Source: Rostratula benghalensis (Eukaryota > Chordata > Aves > Charadriiformes > Rostratulidae). Taken from it: a DNA stretch of 64,000 nucleotides. Shown one piece after another: positions 19,701 through 34,303 of this stretch; the stretch's first letter is position 1, and every line of letters starts with the position of its first letter. Below the pieces are notes generated by a model. That model searched no databases. It was not told the origin of the DNA and saw nothing but the letters and a program-made list of their open reading frames with translations. The DNA lies in contig VXAI01000192.1 in assembly GCA_013399305.1 (NCBI GenBank), positions 34,554 to 98,553 on the forward strand, read 5' to 3'. The translations under genes and the position numbers were made by a program.

Positions 19701-22700
19701 ATAGAGCATGGCTTATTTATCAGAGCATGGCTGGTTTATTAGTCTTGAAGTGGTTGGTTTGTTTGTTTGTTTAGGTTTCAGGGAGTTGATTGGGCAAACA
19801 GTAATCAGCACACTTTTGATTAGCATAGCTAAGCGGACTTTTGTTTAATGAAATGATTAATTGATTCAGCCAGGTATGCAGCCACACTCGCAGCTGCTTC
19901 AACTGATACAAAAGATTCTCCTTCAAATATGACCTTGCCTCACTAACATGAGGCAGTACCCATGGATACATAGTAATTATAAAGTTGATAGAATATGTAG
20001 GGTTAGCTGTTGTTGTAGCTGAGTTATTTAATGAATGCAATTGAATACAGTCAAAAATGGAAACAAAATCATTACCTAGGGAACTGTAGGCTAAATTCTG
20101 CTTTAAATTGTTTTAACATACTGATGATAATCAGTTTATCCCAAATTACACCAGCAAGGAAGCTGGAACATAATTGTTTCATTCCTGCATTACATGCTGC
20201 TTGCAAATGGAGGAATTACGCAAGTTCAAACTAGAGCTTAATACAGCCTTTTGTCTGTTTAATAATGATTATATGCTTTCATTATCCTCTCTAATATTTT
20301 TGCAATGCCACCTTTGACTTAAGAGCTCTATAAATACTGACTTTGGTAAATACACGCAAGTTCATGGTAAATGGAAACCTAACAATCTTTTAAAATCTCA
20401 ACAGAGAGCAGACATAAAATGTGTATAAAACTAAAGACAGTACTTGAGACTACAAGTAGCTCTTGGCTAACCACAGACCAAGAAGCAAAAGCTACAAATT
20501 TTGTTGTTACGGAGGAAAAAAGGTGTAAGTACAGTATGAGACGGAAAGGATAAGGGTGAGAGAGGTGCAGAAAAGCAGAAGACAACACTGAGCCCAGAGG
20601 AGGGTGACATGTCAGAGGACCCTGCCCAAGGATGTCATTAGTGCTTTGTGATTAGAAACACTGAACAGACCCTGGACTGGCTTGCCTGAGGTGTGGTGCT
20701 GCCAAAAATCCTGTGAAGGGTTTGGACAGACAGGTTTCAGTTCCTTATCTACAAACACAGGCTGGGAGTTTTCTTGTTGCATTGCCCCTTCAGGTTTCCT
20801 CTGGTGTTTGCTGCAGCCATCTGCCATCACTCATCCTGTCCTGCAACCACTTTAAACATTTCTGTGGCAAGAAAACCATGTGTCAGAACAGAATCCAGTG
20901 CTACAGGACCTTGACTCACTGTAGGAGGCTCGACAAAACTGCCTAACACATGAACACAAACAACTAAAGAGAAGCAAAAGCATACAAAGACTTTGCAGAA
21001 GCTAGACGGCAGTGTTGGCACATGCTCTGAGGCACAGGAAGGCTGCTGCTCATACTCTGCAGAGTAGACTCGTAACTGTGAGTCCTCTGTTTACAGCAAT
21101 CAGGTTTGGACCACCTTTTTTGTCATCTGAAGAAAAAATGGCTTAGCATCTCTGAAACATCAGCCTCAAGACCAACAATTGCAGAAGAGGTACTCAGAGC
21201 TCATGGGGGAAAGCAACAGCCAAAAAGACTCAAGTGGATTCCTCTTTTATTTGTTAGTAAAAGGTGGTTCCCATCCCACACCCACACCCCCACCCCCCAG
21301 TTCATATTCCTGCATGTCAGCAGATCATCTGATTTAACGGTGACACACCACCAAGTCAGCCTGTCACTAAAAGGAAGTTGCAGGTTTTGAGATGGCTATT
21401 TACTTTCAAAAGAGATAAAAAGAGAGGTATCTGCCACAGATACTGGAAGAGATAAATGGTTGCAAAGACAAAGACCTTCAAAGACCGTATGTTGCTCCAA
21501 GCAGCCTTTAATGAATTTTATTGTGGTTCGGTGAGTTTGCTTTGCTTTTAATGGTTCATTTGGCAAGTTGTTGCTGCAGCAATTTCTAATAATAATGTTT
21601 AACTGGGTACAGCTTTGTGACTATGCAGTATTGCTCTGAAAGTGATTTCTGGACATGGTAAGATGGGAAAGCACACATAGTAAGTTCCTTTATTTATTCG
21701 TTCTTGGCACACATCACACTGAAAAATAAGAGGGCAACAGTCACTCCTAGGAAAAGCAGAAGGAATTATTTTCCACTCAGATACGGATTATTTTGAAATG
21801 GTAACAGCAGCTGAGAACACAACACTGCCAGCAGATAGGGACAGTGTTTATTTCCCTCACACTTTGGATGTTGCTGATCACAGTCAATATGACAATATAT
21901 TTTTACTCAACATACTAATTTTCTAGCAGAGTTATTTTCCTAGTCCTTTATTCCAAATGATATTTTGACTCTATCCTTGTGCTGATTTAAGTAGCAAAGT
22001 AATCAAAATTACTAAAATAATGAAGTGATGAACTGTAATTAAGACTAAAAATATATTGGTTTTCAACCTAAAGCCCAGTGCAAGCAACAGAGCCTAAAAT
22101 TAAAAAATATTTCAATCCAGACTATTGAAATAATTTCCTAGCGATGCACCTTGATAACCATAACTTACCTTTTTGCATCAGCAGCAGTCCTCCTGCTGTC
22201 ACTCTGCATTTCTACAAAGACTCTCAAGCACAGGATAGCACACTGTCTTCTCTGTTGCCATTTTGCTGATGTAACTGTGGGTGGACAACATATTTCACAG
22301 CAGGTAGAAATGCCTAATGCAAGAAGGAGAAATTTGCAGTGCAGGAAAACAGGAAGGAATTGAAAAGGAGACTTCCCCTTGGAGACTCAGTCCTAGATCC
22401 ATACAAACGACTCACCAAATAATCCGATCAAACTCAACAAAAGCATGCAATTTAAAAAATTGTGCTCTGTGTAAGCTTCCTCAGTAGGCACCAGATCAGT
22501 GGCAGACATGCCACTTGCTACAATCTGGATAGTTCTTCCCACTGATTTCAAAGGGACTATTCACACAGAAAAGCATATAATGAACTTCCAGAATTGGGGT
22601 GTAAAACCAATTAATTCAGTCTAGCTACAAACAAGCTCCAGACTAAAAACCTTGCAGGGTTGCTATTTATTAATCAGTATTTGCGTATCACTTTGTAGTG

Positions 22701-24578
22701 CCTTCTAATCGGGTATCTTAAATTCACACACCATACACATGCTTGCAGGATCAGACCACGGGGACAATGTCCACCCTGGGACTGTGTCTCTCCAATACTC
22801 TGACACATCCTACGGCACACAGCATTGGCCCCAAGGTCCTGACAGAGCACAGAGTTCAGCTGGTCTCTGCCTGCTTCAAACTGGGTTTTTACAGCATTTG
22901 AACTCAAAAGGCTTGTGGGCTACCTGTCATGGGAAATTTGGAGGCGATTGCATGTGTCCATTATCATCCCATTACTGATTAGAAGAAGAAAGCCCCTGTC
23001 TTCAAATCAAGAACCCCTGCCTTGGTAACGCTGTGCTCTCCTCCCCACAGAGAAGTTTTCTGGGTATTTCACCTTGACAGAGCTAAGCAACGTAATGTTA
23101 ACATTTCAGTCCTTGCTTCCATTTCTATGCCGGTAGATGGCACCCATTAGGCGTTAGGTACCGATTCCAAAGCTGGTCAATCGAACTATGATGCTTTGCT
23201 TCAAACATGCAGCATCCAACTCCGGCCTATAGATTTTATTGTCTGCAACCCAGAGGGTTTTGCCTCAGTAAAGAACTGAGGGATCTGGTGTAGTAATGAA
23301 GTTATCAGCTTAATAATAACCCTCTCCTCAATTAATTCCCGCTTATTAGGCCTTGATCCAGAGGTAATGACTTCAAGGAAGTCTGCCAGCACTATTGAGT
23401 TGGGGGCACATGTAGTTGTAACACTAAGATAGCCAAATTTTTGTGGGAGTGTAAAAAACAGCATATGTCCTGTGGAACTTACAGCCTTATGTAGAACTGC
23501 TGCAAAAAGAGTAAATGAAGGAAAACACAGTCATGCCTGTTTCCCTGAGTAGGAGCTAAGAAGAGAAGAGCTGGCAAGAAAGCTGGCAGTGCTCACAAAC
23601 AAGCTGAGAGTTAGCACCCGACCACAGTCTTCCTGAGGGCCTCACACCAGAGCACGTTTCCAGGCCAGATAGTGTTTTAAAAAAGCCTATAGAAAAAAAC
23701 CCAGATAACATACTTTTTACTAAAGTCTTCTGAAATTCTGCTAAAACAGTTTGGGCCACAGCTGTGATGGGAATGGTGTGCTACAAATGGGTGACAGTGA
23801 AAGAATGTGGAGAAAAAAACCCTGAAACCCTGTGCTGTCACAATGGGTTGCCCCAGAATTCAAGGTGATGAGTATGACGTTTAAAAACCTGAGGCAATAG
23901 TTATTTGATGGCTACCATGGCAATAAACTGGAAAAGTGAAGAGATAAATGTGTTCCCTTAAAATCTGCAGTCACCTGCCTCTTTCTGCAGAAGAGCTCTT
24001 TGCATTACACGTGTCCAGGAGACAAATGCTCATGATCATGCCATCCAGCTCTCACAGGGGTGGGCTAAACAGCAGTGGAGCAGGATCAGCTTATCTCAGT
24101 TTACAGTGTTTTTACCCCTGGACCAGCAGTCTGTAGCTGGAGAGTTATCCTGCTGTCCCAAGACCAGTCTAACTATGTTATCAAACCCACTCACCAATGT
24201 TTCCTTTTCCTCAAGAACTTCTGCAATTTGTTTTTTTTACAACTGCCAGCTCACCTGCAGTTCATGAAGAAAGCAGCAAATTTCATCCTTTGCAAATACT
24301 TGTTCTGCATTCCTTTTAAGCGGTTTGTGAATCCTAGGTGGTTATTACAGCCATTGACATTTCTGCCTGCCCTTGCTCTCTCCAGATGCTCTCTCTGCCC
24401 TCAGTGACTCCTTCCCTCTAACATTTTCCATGTCTTTCATTCTCACCCTGGAGTACACTGGAGAGCAAGACAGACAGAGGGACAATCCTGGTTTGAGGTG
24501 CAGGATAGCAAGGGAGATAACTCCACCCTCCAGGCAATGGCAAACTGCTTTCCTCAGGAGAAAGCAGGTCAGTGGAGA

Positions 24579-24628
24579 GGGGTATTCTTCCATCTCCCAG
24601 TGGGAGCGGGGTATTCTTCCATCTCCCA
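24579..24628 (+). repeat. 29-bp period direct repeat
   Basis: GGGGTATTCTTCCATCTCCC occurs at 24579 and again at 24608. Two copies only. Confidence 0.9.
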
Positions 24629-24754
24629 TAGGCTGCCCAGAGCAAGTGACTGCACGGGGACATCAGCCACTCACAGATGATTGATTTGCATCATTCCTCA
24701 CAGAGATTGTTTCTTTCTGAATGGTCCATTAATTCTTCCTTTCAGCAAAACAAG

Positions 24755-24799
24755 GGGGGGAAAAAAGAAAAAAAAAAAAAGGAAAAAGAAAAAAAAAAC
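24755..24799 (+). repeat. Purine-rich low-complexity tract
   Basis: G-run then A-rich AAAGAAA sequence; simple low-complexity DNA. Confidence 0.9.
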
Positions 24800-27700
24800 C
24801 CTGCACAGGGAGTTCTGTTTCTGGACAAAAAGAAAGGTATTGCATTAACAGCACAGAGTTGAGAATTCAGAAACAACTACTTTACTTTTCTCAATACATA
24901 TGTATTAGCACAAAGTCTATATACAAATATGTAATTTAATATGCTTTATGAAGTGGTTGTACCTGAGATCACTAACATGATTTGAAAGGATAATAAAAAT
25001 ATTTTTCAATTTTTTCACAACTGTAAAAGCTCTGTAAAACACTATTTCTTAACACAGATCTCACCAGACTTTAGTGTAAGCTCCTGCTGCATTTTCTGTG
25101 CAAAGTCCACCTGCAGTTAGTCTGTGAATAAGTACACTGATTGATTTGTCAATTTTTCTTTATATAAATTTGGATTAGGAAGCCTTCATCCAACAGGAAG
25201 AAAGATAAATAACTACATCTCAAAACTAGCTCAACTCATACTGCAATGTCTTTGCTTAACATGATATTGATAATAAATACTAAGAGGCTCCTTCTGGGAA
25301 AAGAGTATCCAATACTCATTTGAAGAATGCGTACCTCTAGTTTGGGAAGCAATTTCAGAAATAGCTTAGTAGGATTCTTCTATTATTGCTTAATAAGCAT
25401 GTGTCCTTTTATTCCTTCTTTTGAATTAAACATAGCACACCTATGTTGTTTTTTGCTGTTGAAGTCAGATAATGAAACTGTAAGTGACGCTTTAGGAACC
25501 TGTGGCTGAATTTAGAAACCTTCAGTGCTGAATTAAATGAACAATGTCAAGTGCTGAATAAAAGTGAGTTATAGTTAGAGTTTTAGAAGGGAACAGGCTA
25601 CGCCTGCAGCCTGCTGATAATTTACCTTTTCCCAATCAGGTTTTTCACTAAAAGAAAGGCTTCTTTCCCTGCTAGTGTTGTGTGAAAGGACCAGATGAAG
25701 AAAGAGGGAGACTGACAATGTGCATATGAGTGTAGGCAACTGTCAGCATCCAGTCAAGCATGTCTCCCTATCCCTGCCAATGGACAAAGTGCACCAGTAG
25801 CAAATTCTGAAACAACTTGCCCCTGAGAAAATGAGGCCACCTCCACCAGCTAAAGTCTGGCTCTCTTTCCTGACATAATCAGCTCAGTACACACTAAGTC
25901 ACACTGTTGAAAAGAATTAGAAAAATACCTGTTCATTACTCAGCTGCATTTATAAGTTTAAGCACATCTTGCCACAAATTTAAATTTAAAAACTCAAGCT
26001 GAAGTCAGGTTTTTGCTAAGTTCACACAATGTTCCTTTGAAAATAGTAAAGTAGACATTTTGAAGTGCAAGTAAGATGCAGAGAGGCCACAAAATCTTAC
26101 TCTACAGTGCAACAGTCTTCTTATTTAGCCTCTCTCTTAACAGAGGTGATGGTATCTTTTACTGCTATTACAAGCTTTGAATGAAACCTTCTAACAGCAC
26201 ACAGAACTAACACAGCACTTAAAAGCCACAGGATAGCATCTGTCTTATACTCCATGTCTACAAATATTTAACTATTTAAAGTCCTCATTCTTCTCTCACA
26301 CCTGCATGGATAAATTGAATTACTCTGGTATGAAACTAATTAGGACAACATATGAGAACCAAGACGGACATCCTGTCTTATAGCATAAGCCACTCAAGAA
26401 TTAGGTACATAGCTTAAACTAGCCAGCTAGGTTTCCCACCACATCCTAGGCCATCTAATTTTTATGGGAAGACTGGGTGTCTTGGTTTTCACCCATGGGC
26501 CAGCCTCAGCTGGCTTATGGCAGGAGTATTAATGAATTACTGCTTTCTTCTCTAATTTCTTGGGAGTGCCTTAAAAATATGAATTAGGTATAAACCTGCA
26601 TTTATGCACGCATGAGAGTACAGACATCCAAGGGCAACAATTAGAAAGGGATCTTGCTACACCAGAGCAAAGCTAACTCCAAAATTTATCAGTGGTTTCA
26701 GTTTAAGCAGTGGTGGGAAATTATGTGTTAGCCATTGTCTGTGTTTGGGACACCATCTGTACTTTTTCTCCCTGAAATTGCCCAGTGTTGCATGTACAGA
26801 AGCTGGAAGGCAATAGGGCTATATTGTGACAAGGAAGGACCATGGACGTCTTGCATAGGCTTGGTGTGGAGGTGTTTTGTCTTCTGAGACAAAGGCTTTT
26901 ACCAAAAAAGTGACCTGAATTAATGAATTTTTCAGAAGGAACATAAGGCAGAGAGATTCCACTGGGATGAGGCAACCTTAAAGCCAGAAATAGAAAGTGA
27001 GGTTCTCCAGAGCGTCTCATCTGTTTGCTGCTCTTCATCTTTCCATGGCTTCCAAGATGTGTGAAACTAACATGATTCATCTTAAACAATGGTCTTTATT
27101 AAACAGAGTATGTGAAGAGGAAGAGACCAACATAGAATTTAATCTGCACGTGGTGTGACGCTTTTTCTGTTCAAGTCTAATGCCTTTTGGTTTTGAGAAG
27201 ACTGCGGATTTAATTGGTAACTTAGCTCTTCACTTTGTCATCTTGACTTGCTTCTGGTGCCTCACCCTAATAGTTATGCATTTGTCAATGTACTTCATAT
27301 CCTCCTGTTGACCTTGAAATAAGGCAACAAAGCTGTCTAAATGCTGCAAAATTATCAGGTGAGCTTCATTGTTCAATTACTTTATAATGAGGACAAACAT
27401 AATCAAAGAATCAATAAGGTATTTTTCAGCACGAACCAAACCCAACATATTCCAACAGGCTTAAGAACCTATACAGGCATATTTTATAAAATATGCTCAA
27501 TTTCCTGAACAGAGTCTGAAGGGACAGCACAAAAATCAATCCTCTTGCCTTTTTTTTCCCCCTTTCATCAGGGTCTGCTGATGCTGTAGTAGGGCTGTGA
27601 GTTGAACAAAAAGGCATGTCCTAGCTTTTTCGTCTGGAACCACACCTCCCCCTCCCAACACTAACTGCAGATCCCTCTGATCCCAAACCCTCCTGTGCAC

Positions 27701-30700
27701 ATGAGAGGTGCCACATTTGGCTTTTCCTGTGTGAGGATGGAGCTAGCGTAAGAAGGAAATATCAGGAGTGCTTATCTGGGGTGAGCTGCATTTGCCACTC
27801 ACCATTCGCAAGGGACAGCTGGCATGCGAATTGTGTGTCTTTAAATAAAACTTGTGAGGACACAGGAGTGAGGAGATGGGCAAACTCCATGTGTGGCGGG
27901 CCTTTCTGCTCTGTGTTTTCACCCCAAGAAGACCAACACTGTAACAAACTCTTTTGTTTGTCTCTGAAGACTGGGCAGCATTCCCTAACATCCTCAAGAA
28001 TTAGAAAAATAATGGATTAGTGTTTAAGCAGCAGGTAGAACCACATTTCTGCTTAAGAAAAGAGCTGCCAGATTTCTAATAGCTTAGCCTGTCTTGCTGA
28101 TCTTCCAGGCTTCACCCTTTGCCAGACCAGGCCACCTGACTGCTAACACTGAGATCCAGTCATGTAGTGAAGAGGTTAATTCACATCAGTTATAATACCT
28201 ATTGAAGCAACTCATTAAATCAGACAGGTTGTGCCATCCAGCACACCTGATGGGCTTAATCTCATGTTTCATCCTGTCCCTGGGTTATGAGGGGGCAGCT
28301 GTAAATCTAAGGGATTGAAAATACATTTTCCCAAGGGAGTTTCTGTTTTCTGGAATTCAGGCATTGCTCATTATGTTCCCTGTGTTCCCTATTCAAATCT
28401 TTCCTTTCCAATCTTTTTTGCTCCCAGAAGGCCTTTGCAGCTTTTTAGTAACTTGAAATCAAGGTATGAGATCACAGGATAACAGAAATCAGCAACATTC
28501 TGATTACAAGCAAACTCTGAAGGCAACATGTGTGAGCTTATATTGGCACCATCGTTAGTACTGTATTGATCTACAAATCTGGTAGTGCCTCTGTGCATGC
28601 AGGAGCTGATTCCTCTCAGAGGTCGTATCCTGTTTCCTTATTCTTGTAAAGCCTTGAAGTGTGTTATGCTTGGAAGACATTAAAAGTTTCAGGAATGCCA
28701 AAGTAATTGCAGACATTTTTGCAGAAACTGCAGACTTCTTTAAATTGATCCACGAGATACGTATCTCTCAGCTAACAGAAAGCACACAGCACACACTACA
28801 TTTTAAGATTACCATTTGGCTAGTTGGGTCATCCCTGCTGGGAGGCACCTTGGAAGACGCGTTGCATCCTGCCCTGTGAAGCACAGAGGGAGTTTACTTG
28901 CCAAAATGAGGAGGTTTTCTAGGCAGAGAGCACCATGGGTGCATCTCCCATCTCTGCTCCTGGCAAATGGCTGAAGGTGCCCGCAGGGTCCCAACTTGCA
29001 GGAGAAATTAGAGGGGCTTGGTTTGTTTTGCTTTCCTTCAGTTTCCCTTCAGCCTCAAGGGACAGGACTTGAACCACCATCTCATTTTAACGTGAGCTGC
29101 AGGCAGCTGTCAGATGGCAACATTGCTCACTAATATGTGAATGGGAATTGAATCAGCAACTTGGAAAGTAAAAGCTAAGCTGCCAAAACTGCTCCTTTAA
29201 GCTGCCCAGGCCCTAGAATCTAGTGAGCTATTTTACCTCTAAAATAATCATGTTCTGGGGGAAAAAAGGGCAAAATTAAATGGATTTAAAAATAGAATTA
29301 TTCTTTAACTTTAAACATTATTATTCTCTAAGCAAAATGACACATATTCAATCTCCTGGAGATGAAAGGACATATGAAGTCTGAACCAGCACCATAATAA
29401 AAAAAGACAAGATGTGTACAGCATGCCATCACTTACAGAAGGGATTGAATGTTTGCAAAATTACATGCTGGCCTTGAGGAGTTCTCTGTGTGACAACTGG
29501 AAAGGAAGATACAGCCAAATACCTTTCAGAATGATAGTATCTGCAGTGTTTTATTTCTGGACATGGAGTAATACGTGATATTCCCTTGGCACAGGCTCTC
29601 CTATGCAAAGCCTTCAGGTTTTGAGATCGGCTGCCTTCCACCAGCAAGCTGTACACCCCCCCATCATTCTTCACACGATGGCAGGGATGTACATCCAGTG
29701 GATGAACACAGCCCGCATGAGCATCCTGCTGCCTTAACCATGCTCAACACTCACCCTTTGGTTGCCTGTTTGCAAAGAAGCAAGAGAAACTGGAAAGGTC
29801 AAGCAGAAATCACTGAAGAGAGCAAGCCATACAGCAGACACTGAGTAAAGCAGGCAGTGAGTGAGTTCTCAAGCCCTGGAAAAACTGGGTCAAAAGTGTC
29901 TGAAATGGAAGACATTAAGCAAAGTGAGAAACCAAGGTTGTTGTTTTGAAGGTGCTCCACAAGACAATATTGCTCTGCAGCTGTGATGTACCTTGCTTTT
30001 GGTCGTGCTCTGCTCAAGACTGAATTTGGAATTGCAAGACAGGAATATAAAGCATAAGTATAAATATAAAGTAGACACAAGCCACATCAGGGGCCACAGC
30101 CATATACAAAAGCAGGAAGGTGAGGAGTCAACAAGCAACATCAACTATTCTAATAAGGGGAAGAAATTGAATAACACACTTTCAAAGATAGGCAAGGACA
30201 GCAGTGAAAACCTTCCACACTCACTAACAGGTCAAACCGCACATATACAACTTTTCACCTTCCAAGATTACCTTTTTAGGTCGTAACATCTCAACTTCCA
30301 GTCTACCCACACAATGACTGTGCCTCAAGCATCAAAACGCGAAGTATAAAACCAGCAATGACTCCATCCTCCCCAGAGAGGGGTGCAGTAGGATGGTACT
30401 TACAAGGCTCCGTGCAGTGCCCTTTGGAAGGTCATTTCAAACTTACTTTGTGTGATCCTGGGCAGCAGCAGGTGCTTAAATGCAACACGTTCAGAGTGCA
30501 TGCAGAATCACAGGGCCATGGAATAGGAGCTGCACGGCAGGGACGAGCACTGCTGAGACACCCAGCCTTCCCTGGTGGGGTCAAGTCAGAAAAAAACATC
30601 TCATCCCTGGGACTGCAGGAAGTGGAGTAAGACCATGAGGCAAAAGCAGAATGGCGCACTGAAGAATTTACCTGGAAATTTGTACAGAAATACAAAAGGA

Positions 30701-32068
30701 ACAACGATTTTGCCAGTAGCCTTAGTGAGAGTGATCCCAAAATTATCTTTCTTTACGTCTTGATTATCCCATGGTGAAAGAAAACCCAACTAACAACTGA
30801 AATAACGACTATGAACAGGGATTGAAATGACACTCAATTTTACACCCTTCTTATAAAAAGGATGTGCCAGGTCCAGCAGAGACCACAAGGGAAAAAAAAA
30901 AGCAGCCCTTTTCTTACCTACCTGTGAATGGTTAGGCCATGAGAGAAATAAATCTCAATAAATTACGAGGTCCTACGCCAACCATAGCTCTTGATCAGCA
31001 CAGAGTATTTCCAGGTAAGCAGCAGAGATCTGCCACCTGCTCGATTAGGTATTATTTCTTGGGGTTGTTTTGGGGTTTTTTTTTGTTAGAGGAAATACAC
31101 TTTAGACATGTGAACAGCCAAATTGGAGCAACCTGGTTTTGTGAGCTAGCATGCTCTGCAACCACAGCACGTTCTCAGGGTCAGGCTGATGCTGCAAAGC
31201 ATGAACTGCGTTGATTACATATATTTAAGTTATGTAAGTGATTTTCACCAGAGAATACATTAAATGCCCAAATCTGGTTCTATGCCTTATGTTCCTCGGA
31301 TTCAGCATTTGAACACCCAAGTGAAAAATTGCTTCAAAAAATTAGTTTTTCAGGCACACCAGTACAATCCACATGCTTTGAGCTATAGACATTTGAGAAG
31401 CTAAGAAGGCTTGGGGACTTAGGAAGGTTTAAAAGTTTGATGTTTATTTAATTTCAAATTTTAATTTTAGAATTCCTGGAGTTTGGAAAGTTAGGTGTCC
31501 AGCTGGATTCCTCAGTGTTAGACTTTTTTTTAAGTTCTCAGGCCAGATAACCTTTTTGGACATTCACAGTAACGTAAGTTACAAATGGCTCTGAAGCTCT
31601 ATGTGCTTTCCATTGGAAGTGCTGGATCTTCAGTGCCTACAATGGACATGTGATTAAACTGGCTGCTAGCATGATGGCTGGTAAATGATGAGAAGGTTTG
31701 CAATCAGCCTGCAAGGTAAAAAAAACCTACACCCCACACCCCTCCCAAATTTACAGCCAAAATATGACACAAAAGTTATCATCATGATTGAGCAGAAAAG
31801 CGACCCCATGAAATAAATGCAGTAGATATTTGCTTATCCAGTCACAAAATAAGGAAAATACAATCTAGATTGAGGGAGACAAAAACAGAGAGCACTTTAT
31901 TTTTTTCTTATGATACAAACTATTATCAGGCTTTTCCTTAAAAAGTATGCACGAACAAGACAAACTTAGGATGCACTAAGAGGGAAGCACAAGCACACTT
32001 GTGTTGTACTGCAGTCACATACATAGTGTCGTAAGGCAAGTGATCTCACTTCATGCAGCAAGACCCCT

Positions 32069-32186
32069 CTGGACACGTTCCTGTGTGGCCTGATCTAGGT
32101 GTTCCTGCTGTGACAGGGGGATTGGACTAGATGATCTTTCAAGGTCCCTTCCAATCCCTGATAGTCTGTGATTCTGTGATTCTGTG
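32069..32186 (+). mobile_element. CR1 LINE 3' end
   Basis: Contains the CR1 3' UTR phrase GGACTAGATGATCTTTCAAG, then CCCTTCCAATCCC and tandem GATTCTGT repeats at the terminus. Confidence 0.88.
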
Positions 32187-33053
32187 AAAGCAGAAGGAGA
32201 AAAAAAATAGATGAAGGTAGGGGAAGAAGGGAATTTGAAATACAGAAACAGCAAAACTCTATACTGTTCTTTAAATTTCCCATCATTTGCATATACATAT
32301 CTGAAAAAGTGCAAGTTTCCTCCTACCCTTTTTAGACCTCATATTATTACACATTTTTAATAGGGCCACAGCCTGAACAGACACAAACTGCAGCCCAAGT
32401 GATCTCCAAAACAGTGACAGGGTAAGACTCGAGCAGGGAGACGGCAGCCGAGGGCAGTACACAGCATTGGGTCGTGGCTCCTAAGCTTGGTCTGAAGCGC
32501 CTGTATTCAGAGAGGGCAAAAATAGAAAGTGGCATCTTTTTAAGAAAGCATCAGCCTTCCTTACTGCTGCAGGTTAATGATGCTTCTGTTAAAGCCATAA
32601 AGGTCTGTGTCATGCAGACACTCAGGAAAGAGCTGGACAGGACCAGGTGACAAAAAAAATCAAGACAACAGAGTGGCAAAGCTGAGGAAGAGGACAAGGA
32701 GAGTTGCATTTCTACTGGACTCTCGTGACAAGTGCACAGAGGCAGGAGATGACTCTGAAAATGGCAATTTAATATCCCTACACCCTTGGCTCAGGGGGAA
32801 AGACTGGTCCCAGTGCCTGCTCCCCATGGGGATTCCCTATTTGGCACAAGGTAAAGAGCAAATTAAGATCTGCCTGAGCAGCTTGTAACCCAAAACTAAG
32901 CCCCCAGAGCTCCTCTGGGCACCAGCCACCTTCTGGGTCCTGAGAGCTGCCAGCCCTTGACATCAGTGCTAAGCGCCAGGGTACTGCAGCATCAGCTTCT
33001 TATGCCCCTTCTCCTTGGCAGAGGAAGACCCTGGCTGCCGCCCCTGCTGGTGT

Positions 33054-33089
33054 GGGAGCTGCTGTGGGGTGGGAGCTGCTGTGGGGAGG
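33054..33089 (+). repeat. 18-bp tandem duplication
   Basis: GGGAGCTGCTGTGGGGTG repeated twice, the second copy with an end change. Not part of a recognised gene. Confidence 0.8.
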
Positions 33090-33242
33090 AGGCCAACACA
33101 AGATGCACACCTATAAAGGGGCACCAGATAAGATCAGCACCTCAGCTCAGGTGAGACACCCTCTCTAAAAAAGTTAGAGATTATGTGCAAAACTTGGTTG
33201 TTATTTATGCAGGCATCTAAAAGCAAGGAGAAGAGGACAGTC

Positions 33243-34303
33243 TGTGTGAAGGTTTTGACTGGGATAAAGTTAGCTTTCCCCATAGTAGCTAGCTTGGAAT
33301 AATGTTTTGCATTTGTGCTGAAAACAACATTGATAATAGAGGGATGTTTTAGTTATTGCTGAGCAGTGCTTACAGAGAGTCATGGGCTTTTCTCTTTTCT
33401 CATGGGCTTTTTTCTTTTTCCCTATTCATCAGAGGGCTGGAACACCTCTCCTATGAAGACAGGCTGAGGGAGCTGGGCTCATTCAGCCTGGAGAAGAGAA
33501 GGTTCTGGGGAGACTATATAGCAGCCTTCCAGTATCTGAAGGGAGCCTACAGAAGAGTTGGAGAGGGACTCTTTGTCAGGAAGTGTAGTGACAGGACAAG
33601 GGGTAATGGCTTTAAATTGGAAGAGGGGAGATTTAGATTAGATTGTAGAAAGAGATTCTTTCCTGTGAGGGTGGTGAGGCACTGGAACAGGTTGCCCAAA
33701 GAAGTTGTGGATGTCCCAACCCTGAAAGTATTTAAGGTCAGGCTGGATCAGTCTTTGAGCAACCTGCTCTAGTGGGAGGTGTCCCTGCCCATGGCAGGTG
33801 GGCTGGAACTTGATGATCTTTGAGGTCTCTTCCAACTCTAACCATTCTATGATTCTGCCCCTCATACTGTTCCACCAGCGAGGAGGCCAGGATACACACA
33901 AGAAGTTGGGAGGGGGCACAAGTGGGACAGTTGTCACCAGTTGACCAAAGGGACATTCCATACCATATGGCATCATGCTCAATATATAAAGCTGAGGGAA
34001 GATGGAAGTGTGGGACGTTCAGAGTGATGTCTTCCCAAGTAACCATTATGCATGATAGAGCTCTGCTTTCCTGGAGATGGCCAAACACCTGCCTTTTGAT
34101 GGGAAGCAGTGAATTAATTCCTTGTTTTGCTTCACTGGCACATAGAGCTTTTGCTTTACTTATTAAACTGCTGTTATCTCAACCCATGAGTTTTCTCACT
34201 TCTACCCTTCCAATTCTCTCCCCCATCCCACTGAGGGGGCAGGTGAATGGGCAGTGAGTGAGTGACTGTGTGGGCCTTAGTTGCCGTCTGGGGTTACACC
34301 ACC
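33243..34303 (+). mobile_element. ERVL-like solo LTR, interrupted by a CR1
   Basis: The 5' part (GACTGGGATAAAGTTAGC onward) and 3' part (CATACCATATGGCATCATGC, a TATATAAAG box near 33983, TATTAAACTGC, ending near GGGTTACACCACC) form one LTR of about 630 bp, split by the CR1 at 33431-33856. No internal retroviral genes adjoin it, so it is a solo LTR. Its reverse complement matches the LTR at 52086-52574. Confidence 0.8.
33431..33856 (+). mobile_element. CR1 LINE nested in LTR
   Basis: A sense 3' fragment of CR1. One frame still reads the C-terminus of ORF2 (motifs [33 protein letters not shown]), followed by the 3' UTR and ATTCTATGATTCT end. The open frame is long because the insertion is fairly young; it is not a host gene. 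Confidence 0.93.

Larger units (their letters stand above)
16511..32068. other. Gene-poor stretch 3' of SMIM27
   Basis: About 15.5 kb with one CR1 tail and simple repeats. 16.8-18.4 kb is more GC-rich and gives longer chance ORFs on both strands, none with a recognisable domain or initiator context. The rest is AT-rich. It may hold distal enhancers, which I cannot identify by eye. Confidence 0.6.

Noticed and set aside
24488..24560. CCTGGTTTGAGGTGCAGG, similar to some bird LTR starts
   Set aside because: Too short and lacking a matching 3' end or target duplication.
33356..33772. 138-residue ORF that looks protein-like
   Set aside because: It is the C-terminus of CR1 ORF2, a LINE fragment, not a host gene.
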